From: Gynuella sunshinyii YC6258
GTDB lineage: Bacteria > Pseudomonadota > Gammaproteobacteria > Pseudomonadales > Natronospirillaceae
Assembly: GCF_000940805.1 (NCBI RefSeq)
Contig: NZ_CP007142.1
Span: 4,254,593-4,318,592, forward strand
Length of the DNA stretch: 64,000 bases
Direction of reading: 5' to 3'
Shown: positions 1 to 10,903 of the stretch, piece after piece
How positions within the stretch are numbered: the stretch's first letter is position 1
Layout of the letters: each line of letters begins with the position of its first letter
Notes under the pieces: generated by a model
The model's input: only the letters and a program-made list of their open reading frames with translations
Told to the model about the DNA's origin: nothing
Databases searched by the model: none
Program-made: the position numbers and the translations under genes

Positions 1-1194
1 TCCCTGCGTCCGGGAGACGGAATTATCCACAGCTGGCTGAACCGTATGCTGTTGCCTGACACCGTCGGTACCGGTGGCGATTCCCACACCCGTTTCCCCA
101 TGGGAATCTCCTTCCCGGCTGGTTCCGGTCTGGTTGCGTTTGCTGCTGCCACCGGTGTTATGCCGTTGGATATGCCAGAGTCCGTACTGGTTCGCTTTAA
201 AGGCGAAATGCAGCCAGGCATCACGCTTCGGGACCTGGTTCACGCCATTCCCTACTATGCAATCCAACAGGGTCTCCTGACGGTCGAGAAAAAAGGTAAG
301 AAGAATATTTTCTCTGGTCGCATTCTGGAAATTGAGGGACTGGACAAACTGACGGTAGAACAAGCGTTTGAATTGTCAGACGCGTCAGCCGAACGTTCTG
401 CAGCAGGCTGTACCATTAAACTCAGTGAAGAATCGGTTATTGAATACCTGAACTCCAACGTCACTATGCTGCGCTGGATGATCTCCAATGGTTATGGTGA
501 CGTCCGCACTCTGGAACGCCGCGCCAAAGCCATGGAAGAATGGCTGGCCAATCCAAGCCTGATCAGTGCTGATGCCGATGCTGAGTACTCTGCGGTGATC
601 GAAATCGACCTGGCTGAGATTGATCAGCCGATCGTCTGCGCACCAAATGATCCGGATGATGCCCGTCTGCTGTCAGATGTTGCTGGTGATAAAGTGGATG
701 AAGTATTCATCGGCTCCTGTATGACCAACATCGGGCATTTCCGCGCAGCTGGAAAACTGTTGGATGCTCACAAAGGCAACCTGTCCACCCGCCTCTGGAT
801 CTCTCCACCCACAAAAATGGATCAGGCCCAGTTAATGGAAGAAGGGTATTACAACACCTATGCTCGTGCTGGCGCTCGTACTGAAATGCCAGGCTGCTCA
901 TTGTGCATGGGTAACCAGGCTCGTGTGGCTCAGGGGTCGACAGTCCTGTCAACTTCAACCCGTAACTTCCCTAACCGTTTGGGTGACGGCGCCAATGTAT
1001 ACCTGACATCTGCCGAACTCGCGTCTGTCGGTGCTATTCTAGGCAAACTACCCACCAAGGAAGAGTATCTGGAGTATGCTAACCGCATTAACTCCATGGC
1101 GAGTGATATCTATAAGTATCTGAACTTCGACAAGATGAAAGACTTTGTCGATGCTGCCAACTCCGTTATCGCTACGGACGCGACAGCTGACTGA
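1..1194 (+). CDS. acnB: Aconitate hydratase B, C-terminal part (5' end outside window)
   Basis: This is the last 397 residues of the bifunctional aconitase B / 2-methylisocitrate dehydratase, which interconverts citrate and isocitrate in the TCA cycle in the cytoplasm. The reading frame is open from base 1, so the first in-frame ATG at 46 is internal and the true start lies upstream of the window. The segment carries the [11 protein letters not shown] substrate-loop motif and the three cysteines expected to ligate the [4Fe-4S] cluster, in GSCMTN (near 715-725) and GCSLCMGN (near 895-910). A strong hairpin terminator follows. The family assignment is secure; only the missing 5' part limits the entry. 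Confidence 0.96.
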   Translation, partial: SLRPGDGIIHSWLNRMLLPDTVGTGGDSHTRFPMGISFPAGSGLVAFAAATGVMPLDMPESVLVRFKGEMQPGITLRDLVHAIPYYAIQQGLLTVEKKGKKNIFSGRILEIEGLDKLTVEQAFELSDASAERSAAGCTIKLSEESVIEYLNSNVTMLRWMISNGYGDVRTLERRAKAMEEWLANPSLISADADAEYSAVIEIDLAEIDQPIVCAPNDPDDARLLSDVAGDKVDEVFIGSCMTNIGHFRAAGKLLDAHKGNLSTRLWISPPTKMDQAQLMEEGYYNTYARAGARTEMPGCSLCMGNQARVAQGSTVLSTSTRNFPNRLGDGANVYLTSAELASVGAILGKLPTKEEYLEYANRINSMASDIYKYLNFDKMKDFVDAANSVIATDATAD

Positions 1195-1245
1195 CATGAG
1201 TCTGTTTTCCCACTATTTTTAGTGGTTGTCAGGTTAATCTTTATT

Positions 1246-1274
1246 AAAGCCCTCTTTTTCGAGGGCTTTTTATT
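1246..1274 (+). terminator. Rho-independent terminator of acnB
   Basis: A 9-bp stem (AAAGCCCTC, 1246-1254, pairing with GAGGGCTTT, 1261-1269) with a 6-base loop is followed by a T run. It lies about 50 bases after the acnB stop. Confidence 0.9.
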
Positions 1275-1395
1275 GTCCTCTTTTTTCTTCAACATCTGCT
1301 ATTTTTAAACCAGAATTTTATTCAGCCGATAGGTGGCTAAATCACTAATTGTCTTCTATTACTTAACAGTAATCTTTCATCTGATTTGAGTAACT

Positions 1396-1767
1396 ATGAA
1401 AACTCAAGTATTAATCTGCGATGATTCCAGTTTCGCCCGTAAACAAATGATCAAGGCTTTACCTGATGGTTGGGACATTGAAATTCATCAGGCCGGTAAT
1501 GGAATGGAAGCCATCGAAGCCATTAAAGCAGGAAAAGGCGACATCATGTTTCTTGACCTGACCATGCCGGTTATGGACGGCTATGAGGTACTCGAAACCA
1601 TCAAAAAAGAGGATCTTCCCAGCATGGTGATCGTTGTCTCAGGTGATATTCAACCCGAGGCCATTGATCGGGTTAAAAAGCTTGGGGCATTGGAGTTCAT
1701 CAAAAAGCCGATCAGTAAGGAAGTTGCCCAAAAAATCCTGAGCGACTTTGGCATTCTTGCGGGGTAA
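1396..1767 (+). CDS. CheY-like single-domain response regulator
   Basis: This 123-residue protein consists of a receiver domain only, with no output domain. The acidic pair Asp9-Asp10, the phospho-acceptor Asp54 in FLDLTMPVMDG, the Ser in VVSGD and the Lys in FIKKPI are all visible. It is the first gene of a tight co-directional cluster, with 5 bases to the CheC-like gene and 3 more to a diguanylate cyclase. The phosphorylated form is therefore probably read or reset by the CheC-like protein next door. No histidine kinase lies nearby, so the input is unknown. The receiver call is firm; the pathway is inferred from the neighbours. Confidence 0.9.
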   Translation: MKTQVLICDDSSFARKQMIKALPDGWDIEIHQAGNGMEAIEAIKAGKGDIMFLDLTMPVMDGYEVLETIKKEDLPSMVIVVSGDIQPEAIDRVKKLGALEFIKKPISKEVAQKILSDFGILAG

Positions 1768-1772
1768 CAAGT

Positions 1773-2381
1773 ATGCATGAGAACTTCGATGAGGTATATC
1801 GTGACTGTTTCCAGGAAATTACCAATGTTGCTATGGGACAAGCTGCTGACCTGTTAGCCAGAATCCTAAATGTATTTATCGTACTACCTATTCCAAATGT
1901 AAACATCCTGGAAAGCAGCGAATTACATATGGCGCTGTCGGCAATTGACGAAAGCCGCTCAGTATCAGCTGTTTGCCAGGGCTTCATCGGTGGAGGAATC
2001 TCCGGTGAAGCATTATTGATTTTCAACGACTCCAGTTTTTCTGATGTCGCCCACCTGAGGCACAACTTTAATAGTGATATCAATGAGAATGTCGAACTGG
2101 AGTTATTAATGGATATTTCCAATGTATTAATCGGCGCCTGTCTCAGAGGCATAGCCGATCAACTGGATTTAAAGTTCAGCCAGGGCCATCCAAAAGTTTT
2201 AGGCAGGCATGTCAATGTTGAACAACTCATTAAAACCAATGCCCAACGGTGGAAAAAGACTTTGGCTATCGAAGTGAATTACACAATTGAAGAACACGAT
2301 GTTAACTGTGACCTGTTGCTTTTGTTTACCGAGGATTCATTTGAAACTTTGAAAACAAAAGCAGACTACCTACTAGAATAA
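1773..2381 (+). CDS. CheC-family phosphatase-like protein
   Basis: This 202-residue protein has the two-fold CheC layout. An E-x-x-N signature lies in the first helix (Glu15 and Asn18 in QEITNVAMG). A related D-x-x-N lies in the second (Asp114 and Asn117 in MDISNVLIG). In characterised CheC/CheX/FliY proteins these pairs help hydrolyse phospho-CheY. It sits between a CheY-like receiver and a diguanylate cyclase with gaps of only 5 and 3 bases, so the three are probably one operon. Its partner is probably the adjacent receiver (inference). The C-terminal half after about residue 125 is less recognisable. It could bind without hydrolysing, because the second site has Asp in place of Glu. Confidence 0.82.
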   Translation: MHENFDEVYRDCFQEITNVAMGQAADLLARILNVFIVLPIPNVNILESSELHMALSAIDESRSVSAVCQGFIGGGISGEALLIFNDSSFSDVAHLRHNFNSDINENVELELLMDISNVLIGACLRGIADQLDLKFSQGHPKVLGRHVNVEQLIKTNAQRWKKTLAIEVNYTIEEHDVNCDLLLLFTEDSFETLKTKADYLLE

Positions 2382-2384
2382 ATT

Positions 2385-3335
2385 ATGTCTGATAATAGCG
2401 TCCGCGAATTTCACTGGATCATGGATATGATCCAAAACATTGATGTCGGACTTGTTGTCCTCGACAAGGAGTATCGTATTGAGGCCTGGAATGGTTTTAT
2501 GGAAAACCATTCAGGCGTTGTATCGACTCAAATTAAGGGTAAGAACTTGTTTACTGCTTTCCCTGATATTGACGAGGAATGGTTCCGGGATAAAGCTGAT
2601 ACGGTCTTTCAACTGAAGAACAGAGCATTTACCACCTGGGAACAGCGCCCTTACCTGTTCAAGTTTAAAAACTACCAACCAATTACCGGCACTGCCGAGT
2701 ACATGTTTCAGAACACCACATTGCTGCCTCTGACTTCAGCCACTGGTGAGGTGGAACACATTTCCATGCTGATATACGACGTCACTGACGTTGCCGTCAA
2801 TCGCGAACAACTGAAGTCAGCCAACCGACAATTAAAAACCCTGAGCCGCAGTGATCGACTGACAGGTTTATATAATCGGGGCTACTGGGAAGAACTGATG
2901 CGTATGGAATTTTTGCGTGCCAGACGGTCACAAACAGTTTCGACGTTAATGATTCTGGACATCGACCATTTTAAAAATGTCAATGATGTCTATGGTCATC
3001 AGGTTGGCGATCAAGTCATTCGACTACTGGCCAATAGCATATCTTCCAGCCAAAGAGTCACTGATATCTCTGGCCGTTACGGTGGCGAAGAGTTTGTGGT
3101 CATACTGGTTGATACTGATCCCAAACACGCCATGATTTCAGCAGAACGTTTGCGTCAGAAAGTAGAATCATTGAGCCTGAGTACTGCACAAGGCGAACTC
3201 ACATTTACCATCAGTATTGGTTTGTGCGGTTATCGACCAGAGTTCGAGAGTCACGAAGAATGGATTGTTGAAGCTGATAAGGCACTCTACGAGTCCAAGC
3301 ACAATGGTCGTAACCAGACGACCATTGCAGGGTAA
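2385..3335 (+). CDS. PAS-GGDEF diguanylate cyclase
   Basis: This 316-residue cytoplasmic protein would make cyclic di-GMP from GTP. An N-terminal PAS-like sensor spans roughly residues 10-130 and a GGDEF domain residues 160-316. The active-site loop is GGEEF at 233-237. The allosteric I-site RxxD (RVTD) sits five residues before it, so product inhibition is likely. No transmembrane segment or EAL domain is present. It is the third gene of the receiver/CheC/cyclase operon, starting 3 bases after the CheC-like stop. The cluster would couple phospho-receiver chemistry to c-di-GMP output, although the cyclase has no receiver domain of its own. Confidence 0.93.
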   Translation: MSDNSVREFHWIMDMIQNIDVGLVVLDKEYRIEAWNGFMENHSGVVSTQIKGKNLFTAFPDIDEEWFRDKADTVFQLKNRAFTTWEQRPYLFKFKNYQPITGTAEYMFQNTTLLPLTSATGEVEHISMLIYDVTDVAVNREQLKSANRQLKTLSRSDRLTGLYNRGYWEELMRMEFLRARRSQTVSTLMILDIDHFKNVNDVYGHQVGDQVIRLLANSISSSQRVTDISGRYGGEEFVVILVDTDPKHAMISAERLRQKVESLSLSTAQGELTFTISIGLCGYRPEFESHEEWIVEADKALYESKHNGRNQTTIAG

Positions 3336-3345
3336 TTTTACATTT

Positions 3346-4116
3346 TCAATGTGGTCTGCGCGCAATCACACCAATGTAGCGAGCCAGGGAACGATACGGT
3401 TCCCGCTCACACACCTTTAATTCTGCATCCAGAATTGCTTTTTCAATTTTCGGATTCTGTTTATTTACGTGAGGGTACAAGTAGTCACTGAAACTGCGGA
3501 CCCCAAACCAGTTGTCGACCATCATATTTTCTGCCGTTAAAAAATCAAAAACCTGATCCTTGTCCAGCGGGTTAATTGGGGTTAATCCTCGGGCATCACC
3601 CGCCATTTCTTCTGAGAAAGCTTTACGGAAATTTCCCTTAATCAGGTTTTTAAAAATGATCGAATCACGATTATAGAAAGTCAGCAACAGATATCCACCT
3701 GGTTTGACGGAGTCGCAGAGTATCTTCAACCCCTGCCAGGGATCTGCCAACCATTCCAACACCGCCTGACAATGAACCAGGTCATATGGAGTATCGATCA
3801 AATCCTGAAAACGGCCATTACGAACAGTAATCTTGTCGAGGTACTGCGGATAATCGTTCAGCCGTTCCTGCATCATGGCGGCCATATTCTCAGAAAGGTC
3901 AATGTAATCCACAACCGCCCCCTGCGAGGCGAAATACAGGCTCATCTCACCAAATCCACCACCGACATCCGCCACCATCGGCATCAATATCTCGGGAAAA
4001 GGATCGATTCTTTGCAAGCGGTCAAGAATGACAGCCCGACGAATTCGGCCTTTCAGAGAATCGAAGATATTGGCCTTAAAACGATCCACTAACGGATCAA
4101 AATTCACATCCTGCAT
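3346..4116 (-). CDS. cmoM: tRNA 5-carboxymethoxyuridine methyltransferase
   Basis: This 256-residue class I SAM-dependent methyltransferase closely follows the Escherichia coli CmoM (formerly SmtA) pattern: an MQDxNFD start, the SAM-binding glycine loop DVGGGFGE, HCQAVLEWLADP, PGGYLLLTFYN and the C-terminal EPYRSLARYIGVIARRP. CmoM methylates the carboxymethoxy group on wobble uridine 34 of certain tRNAs. The gene is convergent with the diguanylate cyclase, with 10 bases between stops. A hypothetical methyltransferase of other function is the alternative, but the motif match runs end to end. Confidence 0.88.
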   Translation of the reverse strand: MQDVNFDPLVDRFKANIFDSLKGRIRRAVILDRLQRIDPFPEILMPMVADVGGGFGEMSLYFASQGAVVDYIDLSENMAAMMQERLNDYPQYLDKITVRNGRFQDLIDTPYDLVHCQAVLEWLADPWQGLKILCDSVKPGGYLLLTFYNRDSIIFKNLIKGNFRKAFSEEMAGDARGLTPINPLDKDQVFDFLTAENMMVDNWFGVRSFSDYLYPHVNKQNPKIEKAILDAELKVCEREPYRSLARYIGVIARRPH

Positions 4117-4358
4117 TCAGCGAAATTCCAAATAATGCATAGAGGGCTCTGAAACACAGAGGACATTTTGTACCACCCTGAAAAAACCGCACGGCGAATA
4201 TCTCTGGGTATTAACAGGAGTAGCAGAGAACACTCCCCAGGAACGGGTCCAGTACTAAAAAAGTCATATAAAAGGTTCCGTAGTAAAGATCTACTACCCA
4301 CAGGTTAATAAACGAAGCTAGTCTGCGACTTCCTAATAACAATGAGAAGGAGAGAGGC

Positions 4359-4916
4359 ATGGCCAAAATTCTATTTATTGTCGGCGATTTTGTCGAAGAT
4401 TACGAACTGATGGTGCCATTTCAGGCTCTTCAGGCCATGGGATTCGTTTGCGATGCAGTATGCCCAGACAAACAAACTGGAGACTCCATCGCCACGGCTA
4501 TTCACGATTTTGAGGGGGATCAGACATACACTGAAAAACGAGGCCATAATTTTACCCTGAACCAAAGCTTTGCCGATATCGACCCCCACGAATACGACGG
4601 CCTGATGATTCCCGGCGGACGCGCTCCCGAATACCTTCGCCTGAACGATAGAGTTATTGCGCTGGTAAGAGCGTTTGTCGAGCAGCAAAAACCAATAGGC
4701 GCTATCTGTCATGGCGCGCAATTGCTGGCTGCAGCTGAAGTGATCCGATCAAAACGTATCTCTGCTTACCCGGCCTGCGCCCCGGAAGTGAAACTGGCCG
4801 GTGGAGAATATATGGAGTTAGCCATGGATCAGGCGATCACTGATGGCCAGTTTGTTACCGCTCCAGCATGGCCGGCGAATGCAGAGTGGGTCAAACAGTT
4901 TGCCGCCCTGTTCTAA
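4359..4916 (+). CDS. DJ-1/PfpI family protein (deglycase/protease-like)
   Basis: This 185-residue protein has the DJ-1/PfpI fold. The nucleophile elbow is AICHGAQLL, with Cys117 followed by His118, and the acidic stretch FVEDYE near residues 11-16 is expected to supply the partner Glu. Members act as deglycases, chaperones or peptidases in the cytoplasm; the substrate here cannot be read. The start is set by a strong purine-rich ribosome binding site (GAAGGAGAGAGG) 3-10 bases upstream of the ATG. Its stop overlaps the stop of the convergent RHH gene by three bases. Confidence 0.88.
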   Translation: MAKILFIVGDFVEDYELMVPFQALQAMGFVCDAVCPDKQTGDSIATAIHDFEGDQTYTEKRGHNFTLNQSFADIDPHEYDGLMIPGGRAPEYLRLNDRVIALVRAFVEQQKPIGAICHGAQLLAAAEVIRSKRISAYPACAPEVKLAGGEYMELAMDQAITDGQFVTAPAWPANAEWVKQFAALF

Positions 4917-5173
4917 CGGCGTAACAGGTAAGTCGTACAGGCAACCCGTAACAGCGAGGTGAAATTCACAACTTCACCTCTGCGCTGCAAACATTCATCG
5001 TATAGTCGGGTAATAAACTGACCGATCGACACTCCCTCGCGCAACGCCATTTCTTCAAGTATTGACCAGAAACGATTTTCCAATGACAGACTGGTCACAT
5101 GACCATGTAGCCTTAGAGATCTGGACGTTTTGCGATAGACCGCTTCATCCACACCGGTATAGATATCACACAT
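4913..5173 (-). CDS. Ribbon-helix-helix DNA-binding-domain protein
   Basis: This 86-residue protein resembles the RHH_4 type of ribbon-helix-helix proteins. A strand with [12 protein letters not shown] is followed by two helices ([26 protein letters not shown]). I chose the ATG at 5173 because AGAGGG lies six bases upstream. An in-frame GTG at 5179 would abut that site and is less likely. It is probably a small dimeric DNA-binding protein of unknown target. It lies between the PfpI gene and purL and overlaps the PfpI stop codon. Confidence 0.72.
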   Translation of the reverse strand: MCDIYTGVDEAVYRKTSRSLRLHGHVTSLSLENRFWSILEEMALREGVSIGQFITRLYDECLQRRGEVVNFTSLLRVACTTYLLRR

Positions 5174-5275
5174 ACCCACCCTCTGATTATTTTACTGATT
5201 GGGAGTAATGGTTCACCGGAAAACAGGATAAAAGCATCTGTGGCACGATGCACTGGAGACGTGGTTATAACAAAA

Positions 5276-5312
5276 CCAAAAACAGAGAGCCGGAGGAATA
5301 ACCCTCCGGCTC
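5276..5312 (-). terminator. Rho-independent terminator of purL
   Basis: A perfect 10-bp stem (5287-5296 with 5303-5312) and 6-base loop is followed on the minus strand by a T-rich run (complement of the A-rich bases 5276-5284). It begins 8 bases after the purL stop. Confidence 0.9.
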
Positions 5313-5320
5313 GGTATGAC

Positions 5321-8300
5321 TCAGCCAACCCACTGACGGGCATTACGGAACATCCGCATCCACGGACCGTCTTCCTGCCAGTCGTCCGGATACCATGAAT
5401 TGGTGATAGCGCGGGATACCCGCTCAGGATGTGGCATCATAATGGTCACGCGACCATCAGCACTGGTCAGACCGGTAATGCCTAGCGGCGAACCATTGGG
5501 GTTTAAAGGATAAGCCGTCGTGGTCTGACCGCGATTATCCACGTACCTGACCGCCACATGACCACTGCGATTGGCTTTTTCCAAAGCGCCCTGACTGGGA
5601 TACTCGGCCCGCCCTTCGCCATGTGCCACAGCAACGGGCATTCTGGCGCGCTTCATACCTTTGAAAAATAGCGACGGCGATTCCTGAATCTCAACCATCA
5701 CCGTACGGGCCTCGAACTGCTCAGATTCATTGCGAACAAAATGAGGCCAGTTTTCAGTACCTGGAATGATGTCACGCAGATTACTCAGCATCTGACAACC
5801 ATTACAAACACCCAATGTAAACGTGTCAGGCCGTTCGAAAAAGCTCTGCAATTCTTTGCGGGCTGTTTCATTGAACAATATGGACTTGGCCCAACCCTCA
5901 CCCGCTCCGAGTACATCACCATAGGAAAAACCGCCACAGGCGACGAGACCTTTAAAGTTCTCCAGCGTGACGCGACCACTGATGATATCGCTCATGTGCA
6001 CATCCACAGGATTGAACCCGGCACGATAAAACGCCGCCGCCATCTCCAAATGTCCATTCACACCCTGTTCTCGAAAAATAGCGACATTCGGGCGATCTTT
6101 CAGATTCCGGGTGGTATCTTCATTAAGGTTGAACGGCACAGATACATGCAGCCCTGGATCAGAAGCGTCCAGCCAGCGATCAAACTCCTGTCGGGCACAA
6201 TCGCTGTTATCGCGAATGGCCTGCATCTGATATGAGGTCTCCCACCACCAGCGCAGATTCTGGGTCCGGGTATGGGCCAGCACCTCTTCCTCACCCACCT
6301 GGAAGCGCAGATGATCATCCTCGTTCAGGTGACCAATGAGCTGCACACAATCAGACAGGCCGCGTTGCCCAAACTCCGCCAGTACACTTTCAGTTTCGTG
6401 GCCAGGTACCTGAATGACTGCACCCAATTCCTCTGAAAATAACACGGCTGCCAGATCAGAGCGCTGCGAACACAACCCCGCCAGCTGAATGTCCACCCCG
6501 GTACGGCCAGCAAACGCCATTTCCGCAATCGTGACAAACAGTCCACCGTCGGAACGGTCGTGGTACGCCAGTATTTTCCGCTGTTCCAACAGACTTTGGA
6601 TGGCTTCAAAAAAATTCTTCAGATCTTCCGGTCGATCCACATCCGGAGCGGTGGCACCGATTTTCTTGTAGACCTGAGCCAGACATGAACCACCAAGGCG
6701 ATTCTGTCCCCGTCCCAGATCAATCAATAACAGATCCGTATCACCTTTGTCGGTCCGTAATTGCGGTGTCACGGTCTTTCTGACATCCAGTACCGGCGCA
6801 ACGCCGGTAATGATCAGAGACAATGGTGAAGTAACTGATTTGTCCTTGTCATCCTCCTGCCATACGGTTTTCATTGACATGGAGTCTTTACCGACCGGGA
6901 TAGTCAATCCCAGTGCCGGGCACAGTTCCATGCCAACAGCTTCAACCGTACGGAATAATGCTTCATCCTGACCGGGTTGCCCGGCTGCTGCCATCCAGTT
7001 GGCAGACAGTTTGATATCCGATAACTCACCTATGCGGGCAGCTGCCAGGTTAGTTATCGTCTCAGCCACTGCCAAACGTCCGCTGGCTGGCGCATTGATC
7101 ACCGCAACCGGAGTACGCTCTCCCATTGCCATGGCTTCACCCGTTGTACTGTTCAACGTGGTGGTGGTAACCGCCACATCAGCGACCGGAATCTGCCAGG
7201 GACCAACCATTTGATCACGGGCAATCATACCGGTAATAGAGCGGTCACCAATGGTAATTAGAAAGCTCTTACTCGCCACCGCCGGAAATTTCAATACCCG
7301 CTCTGTCGCTTCCTGCAGATCAATTTTCTCTGCACTGAATTCCTGATGCTGCACCTCAACAGGGATAAAACTCCGATGCATTCTGGGTGGTTTACCCAGC
7401 AGAATATCAAGCGGTAATTCAACCGGGCAGTTATCAAAGTGCCGGTCACTGACGATCAACGTTTTTTCTTCAGTCGCCTCGCCAATGACGGCATAAGGTG
7501 CGCGTTCACGCAGACAAATCCCTTCAAACTCACTCAATCGCCCAGCCGGAACCGCCAGCACATAACGTTCCTGCGACTCATTACACCAGACCGCCAGCGG
7601 CGACATGCCTGGTTCATCATTGGGGATATCGCGAAGCTCGAATCGACCACCACGCCCACCATCATTTACCAGTTCCGGAAATGCATTGGATAGCCCGCCG
7701 GCACCCACATCGTGGATGAACGCAATAGGATTTTGCTCGCCCAACGCCCAACAAGTGTCGATCACTTCCTGACAACGTCGCTCCATTTCAGCGTTATCAC
7801 GTTGAACCGACGCAAAATCAAGGTCTTCATTACCCTGCCCGGAACGCATTGAAGAAGCAGCACCACCGCCCAGACCGATTTCCATCGCCGGACCGCCAAG
7901 CACGATCAGCTTCGCACCCACTGGAATGTCATCCCAGGCTTTCTCAACGTGTTCCGCTTTGATATTGCCAAGACCGCCGGCAATCATGATCGGTTTGTGA
8001 TAACCCCAGACCTGGTCGCCTTCTACGCCCGGAGCAAGCATTTCAAAGGTACGGAAATATCCAAGCAAATTGGGCCGCCCGAATTCGTTGTTGAACGCCG
8101 CACCACCGAGGGGGCCGTCCAACATGATTTCCCGGGCAGACACGATCCTGCTCGGCTTGCCATATTTACTTTCCCAGGGCTGGATATAACCGGGGATACG
8201 CAGATTGGACACCGTAAAACCGGTAAGACCTGCCTTGGGTTTGGAGCCTTGACCGGTGGCACCTTCATCGCGAATTTCGCCGCCTGCTCCGGTAGCCGCA

Positions 8301-9217
8301 CCCGCCCATGGGGAAATAGCGGTCGGATGATTATGGGTCTCCACTTTCATCAATATGTGGACGTTCTCAGCATGATAACCATATTGATGAGAGGTTGGAT
8401 TGGCGTAGAAACGCTCTGCGTTAAAACCTTCTATGACGGCGGCATTGTCTTTATAGGCGCTGAGAACCTTATCACCGGCTTTTTCATAGGTATTCTTGAT
8501 CATCTTGAACAGAGACAGAGACTGCTGTTCGCCATCTATATCCCAGCTTGCGTTGAAAATCTTGTGACGGCAGTGCTCCGAGTTTGCCTGGGCAAACATC
8601 ATCAGTTCCACATCGGTCGGATTACGTTTCAGTTGCTGAAAACTGCTGACCAGATAATCAATCTCATCGTCAGCCAATGCCAGGCCTAACCGGCCATTTG
8701 CTTCCACCAGGGCATCATGTCCCTGCGCAATGACATCCACGGTTGTGAACGGCGCGGGTTCCGCAACGCCGAACAGCACATCCGCCTGTTCCATATGACC
8801 CAGAACCGCCTGAGTCATGCGATCATGCAATACCGCATACACATCATTCAGAGCCGCTTCAGACAAGGGCTGCTCGGAACGAATGTCATAGGCAATACCA
8901 CGCTCCAGGCGACTGATCACGGTCAGACCACAGTTGTGGGCGATATCAGTGGCCTTGCTGCTCCAGGGGGAAATCGTCCCGGGTCTCGGTGTTACCAATG
9001 CCAGAGTGCCGTGAAAAGTCTCTTTTTCCACTCTGGGACCATATTTGAGAATCCGACTCAGAATCTGTTGATCAGACTCGCTCAACGCTTCATCTGAGGT
9101 GTAAAAATGTACAAACTCCGCATATACATCAGCAACATCAGCCACATTCTGAAGATCAGACAGCAGTCGTTGACGTTTAAAGGGAGATAACGCAGGGGCA
9201 CCGGGCAATATTTGCAT
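5321..9217 (-). CDS. purL: Phosphoribosylformylglycinamidine synthase
   Basis: This 1298-residue large-type PurL converts FGAR, ATP and glutamine to FGAM in de novo purine synthesis. The length fits the single-chain proteobacterial form. An N-terminal PurS-like part comes first, then the synthase halves, with the ATP/substrate signatures [29 protein letters not shown] and GRGGR. The C-terminal glutaminase has the nucleophile in GVCNGCQML and the PHPER His/Glu motif. It is divergent from mltF across about 250 bases, the same arrangement as in E. coli. Several long antisense reading frames overlap it and are shadows. Confidence 0.98.
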   Translation of the reverse strand: MQILPGAPALSPFKRQRLLSDLQNVADVADVYAEFVHFYTSDEALSESDQQILSRILKYGPRVEKETFHGTLALVTPRPGTISPWSSKATDIAHNCGLTVISRLERGIAYDIRSEQPLSEAALNDVYAVLHDRMTQAVLGHMEQADVLFGVAEPAPFTTVDVIAQGHDALVEANGRLGLALADDEIDYLVSSFQQLKRNPTDVELMMFAQANSEHCRHKIFNASWDIDGEQQSLSLFKMIKNTYEKAGDKVLSAYKDNAAVIEGFNAERFYANPTSHQYGYHAENVHILMKVETHNHPTAISPWAGAATGAGGEIRDEGATGQGSKPKAGLTGFTVSNLRIPGYIQPWESKYGKPSRIVSAREIMLDGPLGGAAFNNEFGRPNLLGYFRTFEMLAPGVEGDQVWGYHKPIMIAGGLGNIKAEHVEKAWDDIPVGAKLIVLGGPAMEIGLGGGAASSMRSGQGNEDLDFASVQRDNAEMERRCQEVIDTCWALGEQNPIAFIHDVGAGGLSNAFPELVNDGGRGGRFELRDIPNDEPGMSPLAVWCNESQERYVLAVPAGRLSEFEGICLRERAPYAVIGEATEEKTLIVSDRHFDNCPVELPLDILLGKPPRMHRSFIPVEVQHQEFSAEKIDLQEATERVLKFPAVASKSFLITIGDRSITGMIARDQMVGPWQIPVADVAVTTTTLNSTTGEAMAMGERTPVAVINAPASGRLAVAETITNLAAARIGELSDIKLSANWMAAAGQPGQDEALFRTVEAVGMELCPALGLTIPVGKDSMSMKTVWQEDDKDKSVTSPLSLIITGVAPVLDVRKTVTPQLRTDKGDTDLLLIDLGRGQNRLGGSCLAQVYKKIGATAPDVDRPEDLKNFFEAIQSLLEQRKILAYHDRSDGGLFVTIAEMAFAGRTGVDIQLAGLCSQRSDLAAVLFSEELGAVIQVPGHETESVLAEFGQRGLSDCVQLIGHLNEDDHLRFQVGEEEVLAHTRTQNLRWWWETSYQMQAIRDNSDCARQEFDRWLDASDPGLHVSVPFNLNEDTTRNLKDRPNVAIFREQGVNGHLEMAAAFYRAGFNPVDVHMSDIISGRVTLENFKGLVACGGFSYGDVLGAGEGWAKSILFNETARKELQSFFERPDTFTLGVCNGCQMLSNLRDIIPGTENWPHFVRNESEQFEARTVMVEIQESPSLFFKGMKRARMPVAVAHGEGRAEYPSQGALEKANRSGHVAVRYVDNRGQTTTAYPLNPNGSPLGITGLTSADGRVTIMMPHPERVSRAITNSWYPDDWQEDGPWMRMFRNARQWVG

Positions 9218-9271
9218 AGCGACGAGGGTCCTGTTTTTGATCCATTAGGGGTGGGATTCGAATGGGCGCGT

Positions 9272-9301
9272 ATCATACTCGAATGACAACAAATCTGTTA
9301 A
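9272..9301 (-). promoter_or_regulatory. Candidate sigma70 promoter of purL
   Basis: On the minus strand a TTAACA -35 hexamer (9301-9296), an 18-base spacer and a TATGAT -10 hexamer (9277-9272) lie about 55 bases upstream of the purL ATG. I could not find a convincing PurR operator. Confidence 0.45.
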
Positions 9302-9467
9302 CCCCAATTTAGTCATCACAGTGAATATGGGCTATGTCTTGTCAGTCAGTCTGATAATAGTGGTTTTGCCTGACGGCCCGAACGGATAAAATGCTGCCAA
9401 GATTGTCAACTCTGCTGGGAGCACCCGACTGTTCAATCACCTCATCCACCCGTCCAGACGCACTGTC

Positions 9468-10883
9468 ATGAAGCGCCTGTCAATGCTGCTCATTGTGTTA
9501 TTGGCTGCCTGGGTGATCGTTCGTGGTATCCAGTATAAAAGTCAACTGCAGCGTATTCAGGAAGCCGGCGTACTGACCGTGGTGTCCCGGTTGGGCCCAA
9601 ATACCTTTGACATGAATGGCGACCGACTCGATGGCTTTGAGTATTCTCTGATTCGTCAATTTACCGACTACCTCAACGTTGAACTGAAAATACTCTCTGA
9701 GAACGATAACGCCGGCACTTATCGGGCTATCGATACTGGCATCGCCGATCTGGCTGCCGCCGGACTGACATTGTTCAAAAATGACCGCAAAGCCTACTAT
9801 TTTTCAACCCCCTATTTCGAAGTCACCACCCAATTGATTTATCAGGGCGACAAGCCGGCATCACTACTGGATTACAACGGCAAACGCATTCAGGTAATTG
9901 CCGGCTCAGCCGGTGAGCGCTACTTGATTCAAGCCCGGCAGGACATGAAAGATCTGACCTGGGAGGCGATTTCCGGCAACAGTGTTGAACTGTTTGAAAA
10001 TCTCGAATCCGGTGAAGCCGACTGGGCTCTGATGGATTCCATTGATTATGAAGCCAACTCAGTATTTTTTCCGGAAGCCAGAGTGGCATTTGACCTGCAC
10101 GATCCGACGGCGGTGGTCTGGGTTTCCAAAAATACCGGTGATTCTTCCCTGATTGAGGCTGTTAATGCATTTTTCGCCAGCGAGCAACAAAACGGAGAGC
10201 TGAAAAAGCTCAAGGAACGCTACTTTGGAGCCCATCATCAACTGGATTTTGTAGGTATGAATGTCATCAACCGCCATATGCAAGGGCGTCTGCCAATCTA
10301 TCAAAAAGCATTTAAAGCCGCTGCCGAAGAAACCGGACTTGACTGGCGTCTGCTGGCGGCTATTGGTTATCAGGAGTCTCACTGGCGCAGCCGTGCAGTG
10401 TCCCCGACCGGTGTCAAGGGGCTCATGATGCTGACTCTCGACACCGCCCGCGACATGGGCGTGAAAAACCGTCTGAACGCCGAACAAAGCATAAGCGGCG
10501 GCGCAAAATATTTTGTTCGCATGTTAAAAACCATCCCGGAGCGGATACAGGAACCAGACCGGACCTGGCTGGCGCTGGCCGCCTATAACATTGGATACGG
10601 TCATCTGGAAGATGCGAGGAAAATCACCCAAAGTACCGGCCGAGATCCGGACAGCTGGCTGGATGTTAAGGATTACCTGCCACTACTGGAGAAACCGGAA
10701 ATCTATAAATATACCGCCCACGGTAAAGCACGTGGTCGAGAACCTGTGGTTTACGTACAAAACATCCGGCGCTATTACGACATTCTGAAATGGAATTTCC
10801 CGGAACCGGGAGAACAGCTCGAAGTACCGGACAGTCTGACTGAGCTGCCGGAGATTAAAGTGACAATTCCGCCGACACTATAG
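9468..10883 (+). CDS. mltF: Membrane-bound lytic murein transglycosylase F
   Basis: This 471-residue protein cleaves the MurNAc-GlcNAc bond of peptidoglycan with 1,6-anhydro product formation, from the periplasmic face of the envelope. The N-terminal hydrophobic segment (residues 4-19) is followed by an SBP_bac_3 regulatory domain (about 35-265). Next comes an SLT/goose-lysozyme-like catalytic domain with Glu303 in GYQESHW and the downstream AAYNIGYGHL motif. Divergent pairing with purL matches E. coli yfhD/mltF. The lipoprotein cysteine used by some homologues is not evident. The final codons form part of a hairpin shared with the convergent protease gene. Confidence 0.95.
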   Translation: MKRLSMLLIVLLAAWVIVRGIQYKSQLQRIQEAGVLTVVSRLGPNTFDMNGDRLDGFEYSLIRQFTDYLNVELKILSENDNAGTYRAIDTGIADLAAAGLTLFKNDRKAYYFSTPYFEVTTQLIYQGDKPASLLDYNGKRIQVIAGSAGERYLIQARQDMKDLTWEAISGNSVELFENLESGEADWALMDSIDYEANSVFFPEARVAFDLHDPTAVVWVSKNTGDSSLIEAVNAFFASEQQNGELKKLKERYFGAHHQLDFVGMNVINRHMQGRLPIYQKAFKAAAEETGLDWRLLAAIGYQESHWRSRAVSPTGVKGLMMLTLDTARDMGVKNRLNAEQSISGGAKYFVRMLKTIPERIQEPDRTWLALAAYNIGYGHLEDARKITQSTGRDPDSWLDVKDYLPLLEKPEIYKYTAHGKARGREPVVYVQNIRRYYDILKWNFPEPGEQLEVPDSLTELPEIKVTIPPTL

Positions 10884-10895
10884 GCCGGCGGAATT
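10865..10895. terminator. Hairpin between convergent mltF and the protease gene
   Basis: A perfect 10-bp stem (AATTCCGCCG, 10865-10874, with CGGCGGAATT, 10886-10895) and 11-base loop overlaps the mltF stop. Neither side has a long T run, so it may be only a weak or 3'-end-stabilising structure. Confidence 0.5.
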
Positions 10896-10903
10896 AAAGG
10901 CTA

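Noticed and set aside
7949-8689. 246-codon plus-strand frame antisense to purL
   Set aside because: It lies wholly within purL, has no ribosome binding site or domain, and follows the codon bias of the opposite strand.
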